64,000 nucleotides of DNA from contig CAZYAI010000002.1 in the NCBI GenBank assembly GCA_964645625.1, positions 99,610-163,609 of the forward strand, written 5' to 3'. Positions within the stretch are counted from its first letter, which is position 1, and each line of letters begins with the position of its first letter. The notes below the pieces were generated by a model, which saw nothing but the letters and a program-made list of their open reading frames with translations, was not told the DNA's origin and ran no database searches. A program made the position numbers and the translations under genes. The stretch comes from AB-137-C09 sp964645625. Lineage in GTDB: Bacteria > Pseudomonadota > Zetaproteobacteria > Mariprofundales > Mariprofundaceae. Positions 17,534 to 26,384 of the stretch are shown here, in pieces.

Positions 17534-18877
17534 ATGAATCCTATAAAGACACTTCTTTTTCAATGGAAGAAGTATTCATCTACTTTAACTCCGCATGCGC
17601 GTGATGTGCTTCGTGGCGTGCCTATTCTTTTTGTTATTAAAGCATTATCAGCAAGTTTAGCCTTGTTATTTAGCGTCATTATAGCCCGTTATTTGGGGGT
17701 TGATGCTACAGGGGTTTTCTTTTTGTCATTGGCTATTGTTACTTCGGTATCTGTATTAGTTCGCCTTGGTATGGATAATGTAGTTCTTCGTTTTGTAACT
17801 ATTGCTTGGTCTGAAGGGAATATTCGATTAATTAATGGTATTTCTTTACTTGTATTGAAAGCTGTTTTTGCGTTTGCGTCTTTAGTTGCATTAATACTTT
17901 TTGTTTTTAGTGACGTGATTGCACAAGATGTTTTTCATATGCCTACATTAGAAAGTTCGTTTAAGTGGATGGTTTTGAGTATTCTTCCTATTGCTCTTTT
18001 TAATATTATTGCAGAGGGGATGAAGGGAATCAGTAAAATAGAACTAGCTCTTGTTATTCAAGGGTTGATGCTGCCGTCACTGGCTATGGTTGCAATGTTT
18101 CCTTTGATGGAAGTTTATGGTTATTTAGTTGGGGCTAGTATTGCTTATTTGTTGGCAGGATTGTTTGTATGTTTTCTAGCATTTTTTTATTGGTTTAGGT
18201 ATGTTGATGTCCAAGCAGGCTCTGTAAAGTTCTCTAAAAAAACTCTTTGGGATAGCTCTAGACCATTATTTACAGTGACTTTAATTGGTCAGGTATTTAT
18301 TCCCTATTTCCCAATATTTATATTGGGAGTTTATGCGACTGAAGGTGATGTAGGTTTGTTTGGTGCAGCAATGAGGTTAGTAATTATTATTAGCTTTTTC
18401 TTGGTTGCTGCGAACAATATTATAGCACCTAAGTTTGCGGCGCTATATGCGCGAGGGGATATTAAAGAAATTGAAAGTTTAGCAAGGCAGACCTCAAAAC
18501 TGTATTTGTTATTCGGAATCCCTGTTTTTTTAATATACACATTTTTTGGCGATACTGTCATGGGAATTTTTGGTGAAGGTTTTGAGGAGGGGCAGTGGGT
18601 TTTAGCATCTCTTGCTGTAGGTCAATTTGTGAATGTAGCTACTGGATCAGTAGGTTTTTTGTTGATGATGTGTGAGCAAGAAAGAGCTTTAGAGAGGCTT
18701 ACTATTTATTCATCTTTATTGTTATTTTTGTTATTGCTTATTTTGACCCCTATCTATGGAGTTGTTGGTGCTGCTATTGCCTCGTCATTGTCATTAATCG
18801 CATTAAATCTTGGCTCTGTCTATGTAGTGAAGAAAAAAATTGGAATTATGCCAGTGTCCTTTTGGAGAAAGACATGA
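17534..18877 (+). CDS. wzx: Wzx-type polysaccharide flippase (MOP superfamily)
   Basis: A 447-residue, very hydrophobic protein with about 12-14 predicted membrane segments. It begins with a cytoplasmic stretch, then LRGVPILFVIKALSASLALL and RYLGVDATGVFFLSLAIV, the start typical of Wzx/RfbX proteins (YLGxxxxGxF). It should move lipid-linked repeat units across the inner membrane. It overlaps the downstream sulfotransferase as ATGA. Family assignment is by pattern and context; the substrate is unknown. Confidence 0.85.
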   Translation: MNPIKTLLFQWKKYSSTLTPHARDVLRGVPILFVIKALSASLALLFSVIIARYLGVDATGVFFLSLAIVTSVSVLVRLGMDNVVLRFVTIAWSEGNIRLINGISLLVLKAVFAFASLVALILFVFSDVIAQDVFHMPTLESSFKWMVLSILPIALFNIIAEGMKGISKIELALVIQGLMLPSLAMVAMFPLMEVYGYLVGASIAYLLAGLFVCFLAFFYWFRYVDVQAGSVKFSKKTLWDSSRPLFTVTLIGQVFIPYFPIFILGVYATEGDVGLFGAAMRLVIIISFFLVAANNIIAPKFAALYARGDIKEIESLARQTSKLYLLFGIPVFLIYTFFGDTVMGIFGEGFEEGQWVLASLAVGQFVNVATGSVGFLLMMCEQERALERLTIYSSLLLFLLLLILTPIYGVVGAAIASSLSLIALNLGSVYVVKKKIGIMPVSFWRKT

Positions 18878-19737
18878 CTATTCGATATCGTTCCCCTGTT
18901 ATTATCATTGGTATGCATCGCTCTGGAACAACCTTAGTGACAGAGCTTTTGGAGCAGCAGGGGCTTTTTTTTGGTAGAAATCATGATGTTAATCATGAGG
19001 CGTGGTTTTTTTTAAGTCTAAATAGGTGGTTGTTTCGTAAATGTGGAGCCAGATGGGACTTTCCTGAGAATGTAGATATGTTGATGGGAGATTCTTTTCT
19101 TAGGGAAGAATATACAGCATTGCTTGCTAGATTGATCGATTCACCAATGTTTTATTTTTATAAAGGCATGAATCGTTCTTTTGAGGAAAAAGCGATGGCT
19201 TGTGATTATCTATGGGGTTGGAAGGATCCAAGAAATACATTTACATTACCACTTTGGTTAGATTTATTTCCTCAAGCCAAGGTTATTCATGTTGTGAGAA
19301 ATGGTGTTGATGTTGCACAGAGCCTCAAGGTTCGGTATGATAAATCAATGATTCATTTAGAGAAGATTCGAGCTCGTAAGTTGTATTACCTTGCTAGAAT
19401 GGCTCATGGTGAGTTTGGCTCCCCGATGAGATGCTCTTCTATTGAGGGAGGATTTGAACTATGGCTAGATTATGTCCTGAAAGCTAAGGTGAATTTAGCT
19501 CGTGTCGAATCTTTAGGGGGGGGCATTCATGAGATTAAATTTGAAGATTTTAGTGAAAACTCGGAAATGGTTTTAAGAAAACTATTTGATTTTTGTGAGT
19601 TGGAAGTTACCGACTCAAATATCCTAAAATCAGCCACAACCATAAAAATGGGGAGGGTTTTTGCGTATAAAGAAAATGATGAGTTAGTAAAGTTTGCGGA
19701 GAGTAAAAAAGATCATTTAGAGATGTTTGGTTATTAG
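18874..19737 (+). CDS. PAPS-dependent sulfotransferase family protein
   Basis: A 287-residue protein with the 5'-phosphosulfate loop IIIGMHRSGTTLVTELLEQQ near the N-terminus and a 3'-phosphate motif in VIHVVRNGVDVAQSL (about 140-154), the two PAPS-binding signatures. The ATG at 18874 shares ATGA with wzx and has GGAG eight bases before it; an in-frame ATG at 18862 is less likely. Near its 3' end it contains a G8 run (19516-19523, encoding LGGG). A sulfotransferase between flippase and polymerase suggests sulfation of a sugar in the repeat unit. No PAPS synthesis genes are in the window. Confidence 0.85.
   Translation: MTIRYRSPVIIIGMHRSGTTLVTELLEQQGLFFGRNHDVNHEAWFFLSLNRWLFRKCGARWDFPENVDMLMGDSFLREEYTALLARLIDSPMFYFYKGMNRSFEEKAMACDYLWGWKDPRNTFTLPLWLDLFPQAKVIHVVRNGVDVAQSLKVRYDKSMIHLEKIRARKLYYLARMAHGEFGSPMRCSSIEGGFELWLDYVLKAKVNLARVESLGGGIHEIKFEDFSENSEMVLRKLFDFCELEVTDSNILKSATTIKMGRVFAYKENDELVKFAESKKDHLEMFGY
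19516..19523 (+). repeat. G8 homopolymer inside the sulfotransferase gene
   Basis: Eight consecutive G on the coding strand, within the codons for Leu-Gly-Gly-Gly. Tracts like this can slip during replication. Here the frame is intact. Confidence 0.8.
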
Positions 19738-19742
19738 CAGTG

Positions 19743-21032
19743 ATGCAAGCAAGCAAGCTTTGGGAGCAGGCATATACATTGCTGGGGGGGGGGTATTTTT
19801 TTTTAGCCCTCACGGTTCCTTTTCAATATATGGAATTAAAATTGTCTATATTGTTGATTGTAGCTACTATGGTAGTTGCTCAAATAATATCAGGGAACAA
19901 AACTTTAATACATAAAAGCATTATTCTTTGGCTTTTAGTCTGTGTATTAAGTGGTTGTTTCTTTGTGTTGCTAGGTAGTGTTGATGCACACCCTAAGTCG
20001 TATCTATATACGATAATGTTATATATAATTTTTCCATTATTTTATTTTCCACTGTTAATTGCTTATTCAAAAAGAAGCTATATGGTTAATTGTTGTAAAC
20101 TTATCATATATTCATCGTTTTTTATTTTATTATATGTCACCTTGTTTTTTCTTGGGACAATTGGAATTATTAGTTTTCATGTTGAACTAGCTGGGGATAA
20201 TAATGCTGCATTTCAAGATGGTGTAGCAGTTGTTAAATTAGGGGTTGTTTCGACACTTGTTTATTTGATACCTTTTTTAATAGCTTTGCTTCTTAACTAT
20301 CGCCTGGGGGTAAATAAGCTTACTTCGAAGCTGGTTGTTTTATTAGCATTGGTAGCAGCAGTAATTGCAGCTCTTTTATCTGGCAGGAGAGCTATTCTAT
20401 TAATGTTGTTTTTGTCTCCTGTTCTTATTTTGCTTTTTAATTTATTTTTACCTAGTAAAAAACGAATTTTGATGATTGATGCAGTTACTTCAATTTTCCT
20501 TGTTGCCGCTATTCTGCTGGTTGGAGTTTTTGTGCTTCAAGAAACTTTAGATTTTAATATTTATGGAGTATTTGAACGACTTTTGATGGTTTTAGGTTTG
20601 AATGGTGGTCATTTTGGAGGTGGAGAGAGGTCAGAGCAAGTAAGTTTGTTTTTATTTCACATTGATAAGGCTCCTTTTTTTGGTGTTGGTCATGGTGTTG
20701 CGGCAGAAATTATTCGGGATTCTGATAAACCTTGGCGGTATGAAATGTCATATTTAGCAATGCTTTTTCACACGGGAATTGTTGGTACGATGATTTATGC
20801 GAGTGCAATTTTTTGGATATATTTTAAGGGTATTCAAGTTATTCGTAAAGGAGGGGCTGATGCTTCTTTTATGATTGCAATGCTTGTTGGTTTGAGTTCT
20901 ATGTTGCTTTCATATTCAACCAATCCATATTTGGATGCATTTGATGCTTTGTGGGTTATATTTTTACCTATTGCATTCATTAATACATTATTTTTAGATA
21001 AAAAAGAATATCATGATACGGTGTTGAGGTAA
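19743..21032 (+). CDS. wzy: Wzy-type O-antigen/polysaccharide polymerase (putative)
   Basis: A 429-residue membrane protein with about 11-12 hydrophobic segments and one large periplasmic loop. That loop holds FGGGERSEQVSLFLFHIDKA and FFGVGHGVAAEII, the H/R-rich loop pattern of the Wzy/WaaL (O-antigen ligase domain) families. Its place between flippase and glycosyltransferases favours Wzy. The start is either ATG 19743 or GTG 19740, and no strong ribosome site is seen. Codons 14-22 contain a G10 run followed by TA and a T9 run; the frame is open as sequenced, so a single-base length change would truncate the protein at about residue 20. Confidence 0.8.
   Translation: MQASKLWEQAYTLLGGGYFFLALTVPFQYMELKLSILLIVATMVVAQIISGNKTLIHKSIILWLLVCVLSGCFFVLLGSVDAHPKSYLYTIMLYIIFPLFYFPLLIAYSKRSYMVNCCKLIIYSSFFILLYVTLFFLGTIGIISFHVELAGDNNAAFQDGVAVVKLGVVSTLVYLIPFLIALLLNYRLGVNKLTSKLVVLLALVAAVIAALLSGRRAILLMLFLSPVLILLFNLFLPSKKRILMIDAVTSIFLVAAILLVGVFVLQETLDFNIYGVFERLLMVLGLNGGHFGGGERSEQVSLFLFHIDKAPFFGVGHGVAAEIIRDSDKPWRYEMSYLAMLFHTGIVGTMIYASAIFWIYFKGIQVIRKGGADASFMIAMLVGLSSMLLSYSTNPYLDAFDALWVIFLPIAFINTLFLDKKEYHDTVLR
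19784..19804 (+). repeat. G10-TA-T9 homopolymer pair in the 5' coding region of wzy
   Basis: Ten G at 19784-19793, then TA, then nine T at 19796-19804, all within the first 22 codons. This is the longest G run I saw in the window and is placed as in phase-variable contingency genes. It may also be a site of sequencing error. Confidence 0.85.
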
Positions 21033-21036
21033 TATT

Positions 21037-22095
21037 ATTAATATTTTACTATTAAGTAGATATGAAAGTTTAGGTGCGAGTAGTCGTGTTCGATTTTATC
21101 AATATATTCCTTACTTAAGTGCACATGACTGTCGTGTTGATATAAGCCCCTTATTCTCGAATAATTATATTAAGGCGATTTACTCTGGAGAAGATTCAAA
21201 AAAAGCTGTTTTGAATGGTTATATTAAGCGCCTTTTAGCATTGCTTTCTGTAAGAAAGTTTGATGTTCTATGGTTAGAAGCTGAATTGTTTCCATATTTA
21301 CCAGCGCTGTTTGAAAAAGTCTTGAATACCTTACATATTCCTTATGTCGTTGATTATGACGATGCAATTTTCCACCGTTATGATCAACATTCTAATATAT
21401 GGATTAAAAGGCTTTTAGGGTCGAAAATTAATCGTGTTATGAAGTATTCGGCGTTGGTTGTTGCGGGTAATGCTTACCTCGCTGAAAGAGCTATCGCATC
21501 GGGAGCTAAGAAAGTTGAAGTAATTCCAACCGTTGTTGATATTAATCAGTATACTTACTCTAAAAAGAAGGATGTCGATCATTTGATCATCGGGTGGATT
21601 GGCTCCCCCGCTACAACACAATACTTACTTGAACTTAATGATGTTTTTACTGCGGTTTCAAATATTTGTAACGTTAAGATTATTGCTGTGGGGGCAAAAG
21701 AATCAATGCTTCAAGGCTCGTCTGTTAAGGTTCGTGCTTGGTCTGAGGAGACCGAAGTTGAGTCTATTCAGCGGTTTGATATAGGGATAATGCCATTGAA
21801 AGACACCTTGTGGGAGAAAGGGAAGTGTGGATATAAATTGATTCAATATATGGCTTGTGGCATTCCTGTTGTGGCTTCGCCCGTGGGGGTAAATATTTCT
21901 ATTGTGGATCATGGTGAGAATGGCTTTCTTGCGAAAAATTTAACCGATTGGGAAAATTATATTATTCAATTATTAAAGAATGAAAAAATGAGAAAGAGCA
22001 TGGGAGCGGCGGGCTTGAATAAGGTAGTTTCTTCTTATTCATTGCAAGTGCAAGCCCCTCGTTTATTGCATTGTTTGCAGCAGGTGGTGAATTAA
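21037..22095 (+). CDS. Glycosyltransferase (GT4-like) with an apparent ATT start codon
   Basis: The frame is open upstream of the first standard start (TTG, 21211) and encodes a conserved-looking glycosyltransferase N-terminus, NILLLSRYESLGASSRVRF, preceded by ATT at 21037. No ATG, GTG or TTG lies in this extension before 21211. GAGG at 21026-21029 is seven bases before the ATT, an ideal distance. The full product would be 352 residues. The C-terminal domain has KCGYKLIQYMACGIPVVASP (about 265-284), the nucleotide-sugar site of GT4 enzymes. Start at ATT is inferred; a mutated ATG or sequencing error is the alternative. Confidence 0.8.
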   Translation: MNILLLSRYESLGASSRVRFYQYIPYLSAHDCRVDISPLFSNNYIKAIYSGEDSKKAVLNGYIKRLLALLSVRKFDVLWLEAELFPYLPALFEKVLNTLHIPYVVDYDDAIFHRYDQHSNIWIKRLLGSKINRVMKYSALVVAGNAYLAERAIASGAKKVEVIPTVVDINQYTYSKKKDVDHLIIGWIGSPATTQYLLELNDVFTAVSNICNVKIIAVGAKESMLQGSSVKVRAWSEETEVESIQRFDIGIMPLKDTLWEKGKCGYKLIQYMACGIPVVASPVGVNISIVDHGENGFLAKNLTDWENYIIQLLKNEKMRKSMGAAGLNKVVSSYSLQVQAPRLLHCLQQVVN

Positions 22096-22096
22096 C

Positions 22097-24043
22097 ATGT
22101 GTGGTTTTACAGGTTTTTTTACTCCATATCAACAAGATCACTATGCTGTATGTGAGGCAATGCTCGTGCCGATCATTCATCGAGGTCCTGACGATAGTGG
22201 TGTGTGGATTGATCAACACAGTGGGCTTGCATTGGGCCATCGTCGTTTATCAATTCAGGACTTATCTCCATTGGGGCATCAGCCGATGGTGTCGACTTCC
22301 AAGCGTTATATTATTGCTTTTAATGGTGAAGTATATAATTTTAAAGTGTTGCAGAAAAAACTGGAGAAAAAGGGCTGTGTTTTTCGAGGTCACTCGGATA
22401 CTGAAGTGCTTTTGGCTGCTTTTGAAACTTGGGGAGTTAAAGATTCTTTGCAATCGTTTGTTGGGATGTTTGCTTTGGCTCTTTGGGATCAAGAGGACGG
22501 CGTTTTAACATTAGCGCGAGATAGGTTAGGAGAAAAACCACTCTACTATGGTTGGCAGAATAAAAGCCTTGTCTTTGGTTCTGAACTGAAAGCTTTACGA
22601 AAACACCCCGATTGGAGGGGGGATATTTATCGTGGGGCCTTAGCACTTTATATGCGCCACAATTGCATTCCTTCACCATATTCTGTTTATGAAGATATAT
22701 ATAAATTAACACCTGGAACTTTTATACAATGGCGAAAAGAGGACTTAATCCTTGGTGTGCAACCCGATCCAGTAGCATATTGGTCTGCTAAAGGGGTTGT
22801 TGAAGAAGCATCCAGATCTTTATTTGATTATACAGATGTTCAGGCTATTTCAGCTTTAGATGGTTTGTTGCGCGAAACAATTAGAGAGAAAATGATTGCC
22901 GATGTACCTCTTGGGGCTTTTTTGTCAGGAGGTATTGATTCATCAGTTGTGGTGGCTATGATGCAGCAAGAGTCTTCCCAGCCTGTAAAAAGCTTCTCTA
23001 TTGGTTTTCATGAGAAGGGCTATAATGAGGCTGAACATGCCAAGGCTGTTGCCAAACATTTAGGATCAGAGCATACTGAAATATATGTAACATCCCAGCA
23101 AGCCTTGGATGTTATTTCTAAGCTTCCTGTCCTGTATGATGAGCCTTTTGCTGATTCTTCTCAAATACCTACATTTTTGGTTTCGGAGATGACAAAAAAG
23201 CATGTTACAGTAGCTTTGTCTGGCGATGGCGGTGATGAGTTGTTTGCAGGTTATAACCGTTATTTTTTAGGTCGATCCATATGGAAAAAACTATCTCCAT
23301 TCCCTCAAGCTTTACGTGCTTTGGTTGCTAAGGGGGTGGTGTCAGTTTCTCCGAATTCTTGGGATGCTTTTGGTTCGGTTGCGGGATATGTGGCACCTTC
23401 GATTCGCGAGCGAACTGGTGATAAATTACATAAGTTAGCTGGAGTTTTGGCTGTAGGATCACCAGAAGAGATGTATCAAAACCTTGTATCACATTGGAGT
23501 AACCCCAGTGCTTTATTGTTAGGTGAAAAAGAGCCGTTTAGTGAGTTGACGAACCCTGATCGTCGAGCAGATTTATCTGACTTTACTCAGCGCATGCAGT
23601 TTTTGGATGCTGTAAGCTATTTGCCAGATGATATTTTAACTAAGGTTGATCGTGCTTCGATGGGGGTAAGTTTAGAAACACGTGTTCCGTTTTTAGACCA
23701 TCGTATTTTTGAATTTGCATGGAAGTTGCCGATGGAACAAAAGATTCGTCATGGTGAGGGTAAATGGTTATTGCGCCAAGTGTTGTATCAATATGTGCCA
23801 CAATCATTGATTGATCGCCCTAAGATGGGTTTTGGTATACCGATTGATGTTTGGCTTAGAGGGCCTTTGCGTGACTGGGCAGAAAACTTATTAGCCGAGA
23901 AACGCCTAAAAAATGAAGGTTTTTTTGATGTCGTGATGGTGCGTGATAAATGGCAACAGCATTTGTCAGGGGAGCGTAACTGGCAACATTTGTTGTGGGA
24001 TGTATTAATGTTTCAGGCTTGGTTAGATCATGAACGTTGCTAG
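22097..24043 (+). CDS. asnB: Asparagine synthase (glutamine-hydrolysing) family amidotransferase
   Basis: A 648-residue two-domain enzyme. The N-terminal class II glutaminase starts MCGFTGFF (Cys2 nucleophile) with IIHRGPDDSGVW and FNGEVYNF. The synthetase domain has the PP-loop FLSGGIDSSVVV (about 275-286) and SLETRVPFLDHRIF. Homologues inside polysaccharide loci are thought to amidate sugar acids or modify glycans rather than make free asparagine. With TviB/TviC upstream, amidation of a hexosaminuronic acid is a reasonable inference. It starts one base after the glycosyltransferase stop. Confidence 0.92.
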   Translation: MCGFTGFFTPYQQDHYAVCEAMLVPIIHRGPDDSGVWIDQHSGLALGHRRLSIQDLSPLGHQPMVSTSKRYIIAFNGEVYNFKVLQKKLEKKGCVFRGHSDTEVLLAAFETWGVKDSLQSFVGMFALALWDQEDGVLTLARDRLGEKPLYYGWQNKSLVFGSELKALRKHPDWRGDIYRGALALYMRHNCIPSPYSVYEDIYKLTPGTFIQWRKEDLILGVQPDPVAYWSAKGVVEEASRSLFDYTDVQAISALDGLLRETIREKMIADVPLGAFLSGGIDSSVVVAMMQQESSQPVKSFSIGFHEKGYNEAEHAKAVAKHLGSEHTEIYVTSQQALDVISKLPVLYDEPFADSSQIPTFLVSEMTKKHVTVALSGDGGDELFAGYNRYFLGRSIWKKLSPFPQALRALVAKGVVSVSPNSWDAFGSVAGYVAPSIRERTGDKLHKLAGVLAVGSPEEMYQNLVSHWSNPSALLLGEKEPFSELTNPDRRADLSDFTQRMQFLDAVSYLPDDILTKVDRASMGVSLETRVPFLDHRIFEFAWKLPMEQKIRHGEGKWLLRQVLYQYVPQSLIDRPKMGFGIPIDVWLRGPLRDWAENLLAEKRLKNEGFFDVVMVRDKWQQHLSGERNWQHLLWDVLMFQAWLDHERC

Positions 24044-25151
24044 AAAAAAAATGATTCTAGTGGCAAGTTATGCCCCTTCATTGATAAATTTTAGAGGGAA
24101 GCTTATTGAATCAGCCATTGCTAGGGGGTGGGACGTTGTTGTAATGGCTCCTGATTTTGATGCGGCTATGAGAGATGCATTACAGCGTTTGGGAGCAAAT
24201 CCACTTACTTATAGTTTGCAACGTACGGGAATGAACCCTGTCTTAGATATTAAGTCATTATTATCTTTATATCGTATTTTTTGTCGGGAGAAACCAGATG
24301 TTGTTTTAAGCTACACAATTAAGCCTGTTATTTATGCTTCGTTAGCAGCGCGTATGGCGGGCGTAAAATCTGTTTACTCGATGATTACAGGCTTAGGCTT
24401 TTCTTTTTCAGGTAAAGGTTGGAAGCAGAAAATAGTATCGAATATTGTATCAAGGTTATTTAGACGTGCTTTGGAAAAAAATAAGCGTGTGTTTTTCCAA
24501 AATCCAGATGACCGTGATTTTTTTGAATCCAAGGCTTTTGTAACGAAAGGTCAGTCTGTTATTATTAATGGGTCGGGCGTTGATGTAAACCACTTTATAG
24601 TTGAAACTTTGCCAACTGAGCCACAGTTTTTGATGATTGCTCGACTACTGAAAGAGAAAGGCGTATATGAATATATTGAAGCGATCCGTCAGGTAAAAAA
24701 AATATATCCTGACATAACATGTTGTTTGGCAGGTTGGATTGATGATGCACCAACAGCGATAAAAAAAAAGGAATTAGATGCCTGGGTCGCTGATGGGCTT
24801 GTTTGTTTTTTAGGTAAGCTTTCCGATGTGCGCCCAGCGATTGCAGCTTGTAGTATTTATGTGTTGCCATCCTATCGAGAGGGTACACCTCGTACAGTGT
24901 TAGAGGCAATGGCGATGGGGCGCGCTGTGATTACTACAGATGTTCCTGGTTGCCGAGAAACTGTAAAGCACGATGATAATGGATTGCTTGTAGAAGGTAA
25001 AAGTGCCCAAGCATTAGCCGATGCAATGATTGAATTGATTGAGAATCAGTCTAAAGTTATCCAAATGGGTGCTTCGGGTCGGCGCATTGCTGAATTGAAG
25101 TATGATGTTCATCGTGTGAATGCATCTATCCTTGATGTTATACTTGTTTAG
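24030..25151 (+). CDS. Glycosyltransferase family 4 protein
   Basis: A 373-residue GT-B enzyme. The N-terminal half has VASYAPSLINFRGKLIESAI and MAGVKSVYSMITGLGFSFSG; the C-terminal half has the E-x7-E motif in PSYREGTPRTVLEAMAMGRA (about 281-300). It resembles the WbpH/PglA-like enzymes that add the second sugar to a diNAcBac or HexNAc lipid carrier. It overlaps asnB by 14 bases if the ATG at 24030 is used; an ATG at 24051 (MILVASYAP) would avoid the overlap. Confidence 0.9.
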   Translation: MNVARKKMILVASYAPSLINFRGKLIESAIARGWDVVVMAPDFDAAMRDALQRLGANPLTYSLQRTGMNPVLDIKSLLSLYRIFCREKPDVVLSYTIKPVIYASLAARMAGVKSVYSMITGLGFSFSGKGWKQKIVSNIVSRLFRRALEKNKRVFFQNPDDRDFFESKAFVTKGQSVIINGSGVDVNHFIVETLPTEPQFLMIARLLKEKGVYEYIEAIRQVKKIYPDITCCLAGWIDDAPTAIKKKELDAWVADGLVCFLGKLSDVRPAIAACSIYVLPSYREGTPRTVLEAMAMGRAVITTDVPGCRETVKHDDNGLLVEGKSAQALADAMIELIENQSKVIQMGASGRRIAELKYDVHRVNASILDVILV

Positions 25152-25161
25152 GGGGGTGTAA

Positions 25162-25758
25162 ATGATGCTTAAGCGATTGATTGACATATTCACTGCGATA
25201 GTTGTGTTAACTACCACGCTACCTATATTAATACTGTTGGCTTTGTTTGTGCGTTGGAAACTCGGCTCCCCAGTGTTATTTTGTCAGCAGCGGCCAGGCT
25301 TGCAGGGAAAACCCTTTTTGCTATATAAGTTTCGCACGATGCGAGATGCTTGTGATGCACAGGGGAATCCATTGCCTGATGAACAGCGGATGACTCCTTT
25401 TGGTAAGTTATTACGCTCTACGAGCCTAGATGAATTACCAAGTTTATGGAATGTACTCAAAGGAGATATGAGCTTGGTGGGTCCTCGTCCTTTATTGATG
25501 GAGTATTTGCCTTTATATAATAGAGAGCAATCCCGAAGGCATGAAGTCAAACCTGGTGTTACAGGGTGGGCACAGGTTAATGGTCGTAATGCCATTAGTT
25601 GGAATGATAAATTTCAATTGGATGTGTGGTATGTTGATCATCAGTCCCTGTTGTTAGACCTAAAAATATTACTGTTAACGTTGAAAAAGGTCTTTTTTGC
25701 CTCTGATATATCTCAAGATGGTCATGTAACAATGAGTAAGTTTACTGGTAGTAAGTAA
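25162..25758 (+). CDS. pglC: Initiating sugar-phosphate transferase (PglC-like, bacterial sugar transferase)
   Basis: A 198-residue monotopic phosphoglycosyl transferase. It has one N-terminal hydrophobic segment (about 12-31), then SPVLFCQQRPG, FRTMRD, RSTSLDELPSLWNVLKGDMS and LVGPRPLL, and KPGVTGWAQVNGRN. The small size and the Asp-Glu pair (catalytic dyad in the LDELP region) fit PglC-type rather than WcaJ-type enzymes. It should transfer a sugar-1-phosphate to undecaprenyl phosphate; the linked pglD/E/F-like genes suggest a bacillosamine-type sugar. GGGGGG lies six bases before the ATG. Confidence 0.9.
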   Translation: MMLKRLIDIFTAIVVLTTTLPILILLALFVRWKLGSPVLFCQQRPGLQGKPFLLYKFRTMRDACDAQGNPLPDEQRMTPFGKLLRSTSLDELPSLWNVLKGDMSLVGPRPLLMEYLPLYNREQSRRHEVKPGVTGWAQVNGRNAISWNDKFQLDVWYVDHQSLLLDLKILLLTLKKVFFASDISQDGHVTMSKFTGSK

Positions 25759-26384
25759 TGGCTAACTTATTGATTCTTGGTGCTGGTGGTCATGGTAAAG
25801 TTGTTGCTGAAGCAGCAATAGCCACGGGGAAATGGGATGAAATTGCATTTTTAGATGACCGCTTTCCTACACTCGAACAAGTATTAAATATTTCTGTTGT
25901 AGGAACAATTGCAAGTGCTTCCACTTTTGTAAATGAGTTTGATTCTACTATTGTTGCAATAGGTGATGCTGTATTACGCATGCGTTTTTTGAACGATATG
26001 AAAGAACTAGGTTTTTATTTGCCTGTTGTTATTCATCCAAGAGCATCTATTAGTCCATCTTCTGTGTTGGGGGAAGGAACTGTGGTGTTTTCTTGTGCTG
26101 TTGTTAATGCTGCAGCGACGATTGGTAAGGGTTGTATTCTGAATACTGGATCTATTGTGGAGCATGATTGTTCTTTGGGGTGTGGTGTACATATGTGTCC
26201 TGGTGCAAAAGTTGGTGGTGGTTCATCAATAGGGCGAGGATGTTGGATTGGTTTGGGTAGTTCATTGATTCACGGTATTAGTATCGGGGATCAAGTGACT
26301 GTGGGAGCGGGTGCCGTGGTTATAGAGAATATTGAGGAAGTACAAACTGTTGTCGGAGTTCCTGCTAGAAAGGTGTTAAAATGA
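25758..26384 (+). CDS. pglD: Sugar O/N-acetyltransferase of the NeuD/PglD family
   Basis: A 208-residue protein with an N-terminal Rossmann-like half (LLILGAGGHGKVVAEAAI) and a C-terminal left-handed beta helix with hexapeptide repeats (NTGSIVEHDCSLGCGVHM, then GAKVGGGSSIGRGCWIG). His in the VEHDC segment matches the catalytic base of PglD. The TAATG overlap with the transferase gene, and the ATGA overlap with the aminotransferase gene, indicate one operon. The N-acetylation step to UDP-diNAcBac is the likely role. Confidence 0.9.
   Translation: MANLLILGAGGHGKVVAEAAIATGKWDEIAFLDDRFPTLEQVLNISVVGTIASASTFVNEFDSTIVAIGDAVLRMRFLNDMKELGFYLPVVIHPRASISPSSVLGEGTVVFSCAVVNAAATIGKGCILNTGSIVEHDCSLGCGVHMCPGAKVGGGSSIGRGCWIGLGSSLIHGISIGDQVTVGAGAVVIENIEEVQTVVGVPARKVLK

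Noticed and set aside
19740..21032. O-antigen ligase (WaaL) as the name for this membrane protein
   Set aside because: Ligase and polymerase share the same domain; position between the flippase and glycosyltransferase genes favours Wzy, though WaaL cannot be excluded by sequence alone.
22097..24043. Housekeeping asparagine synthetase
   Set aside because: The domains fit, but the length (648 residues) and the place inside the sugar locus favour the glycan-linked branch of the family.
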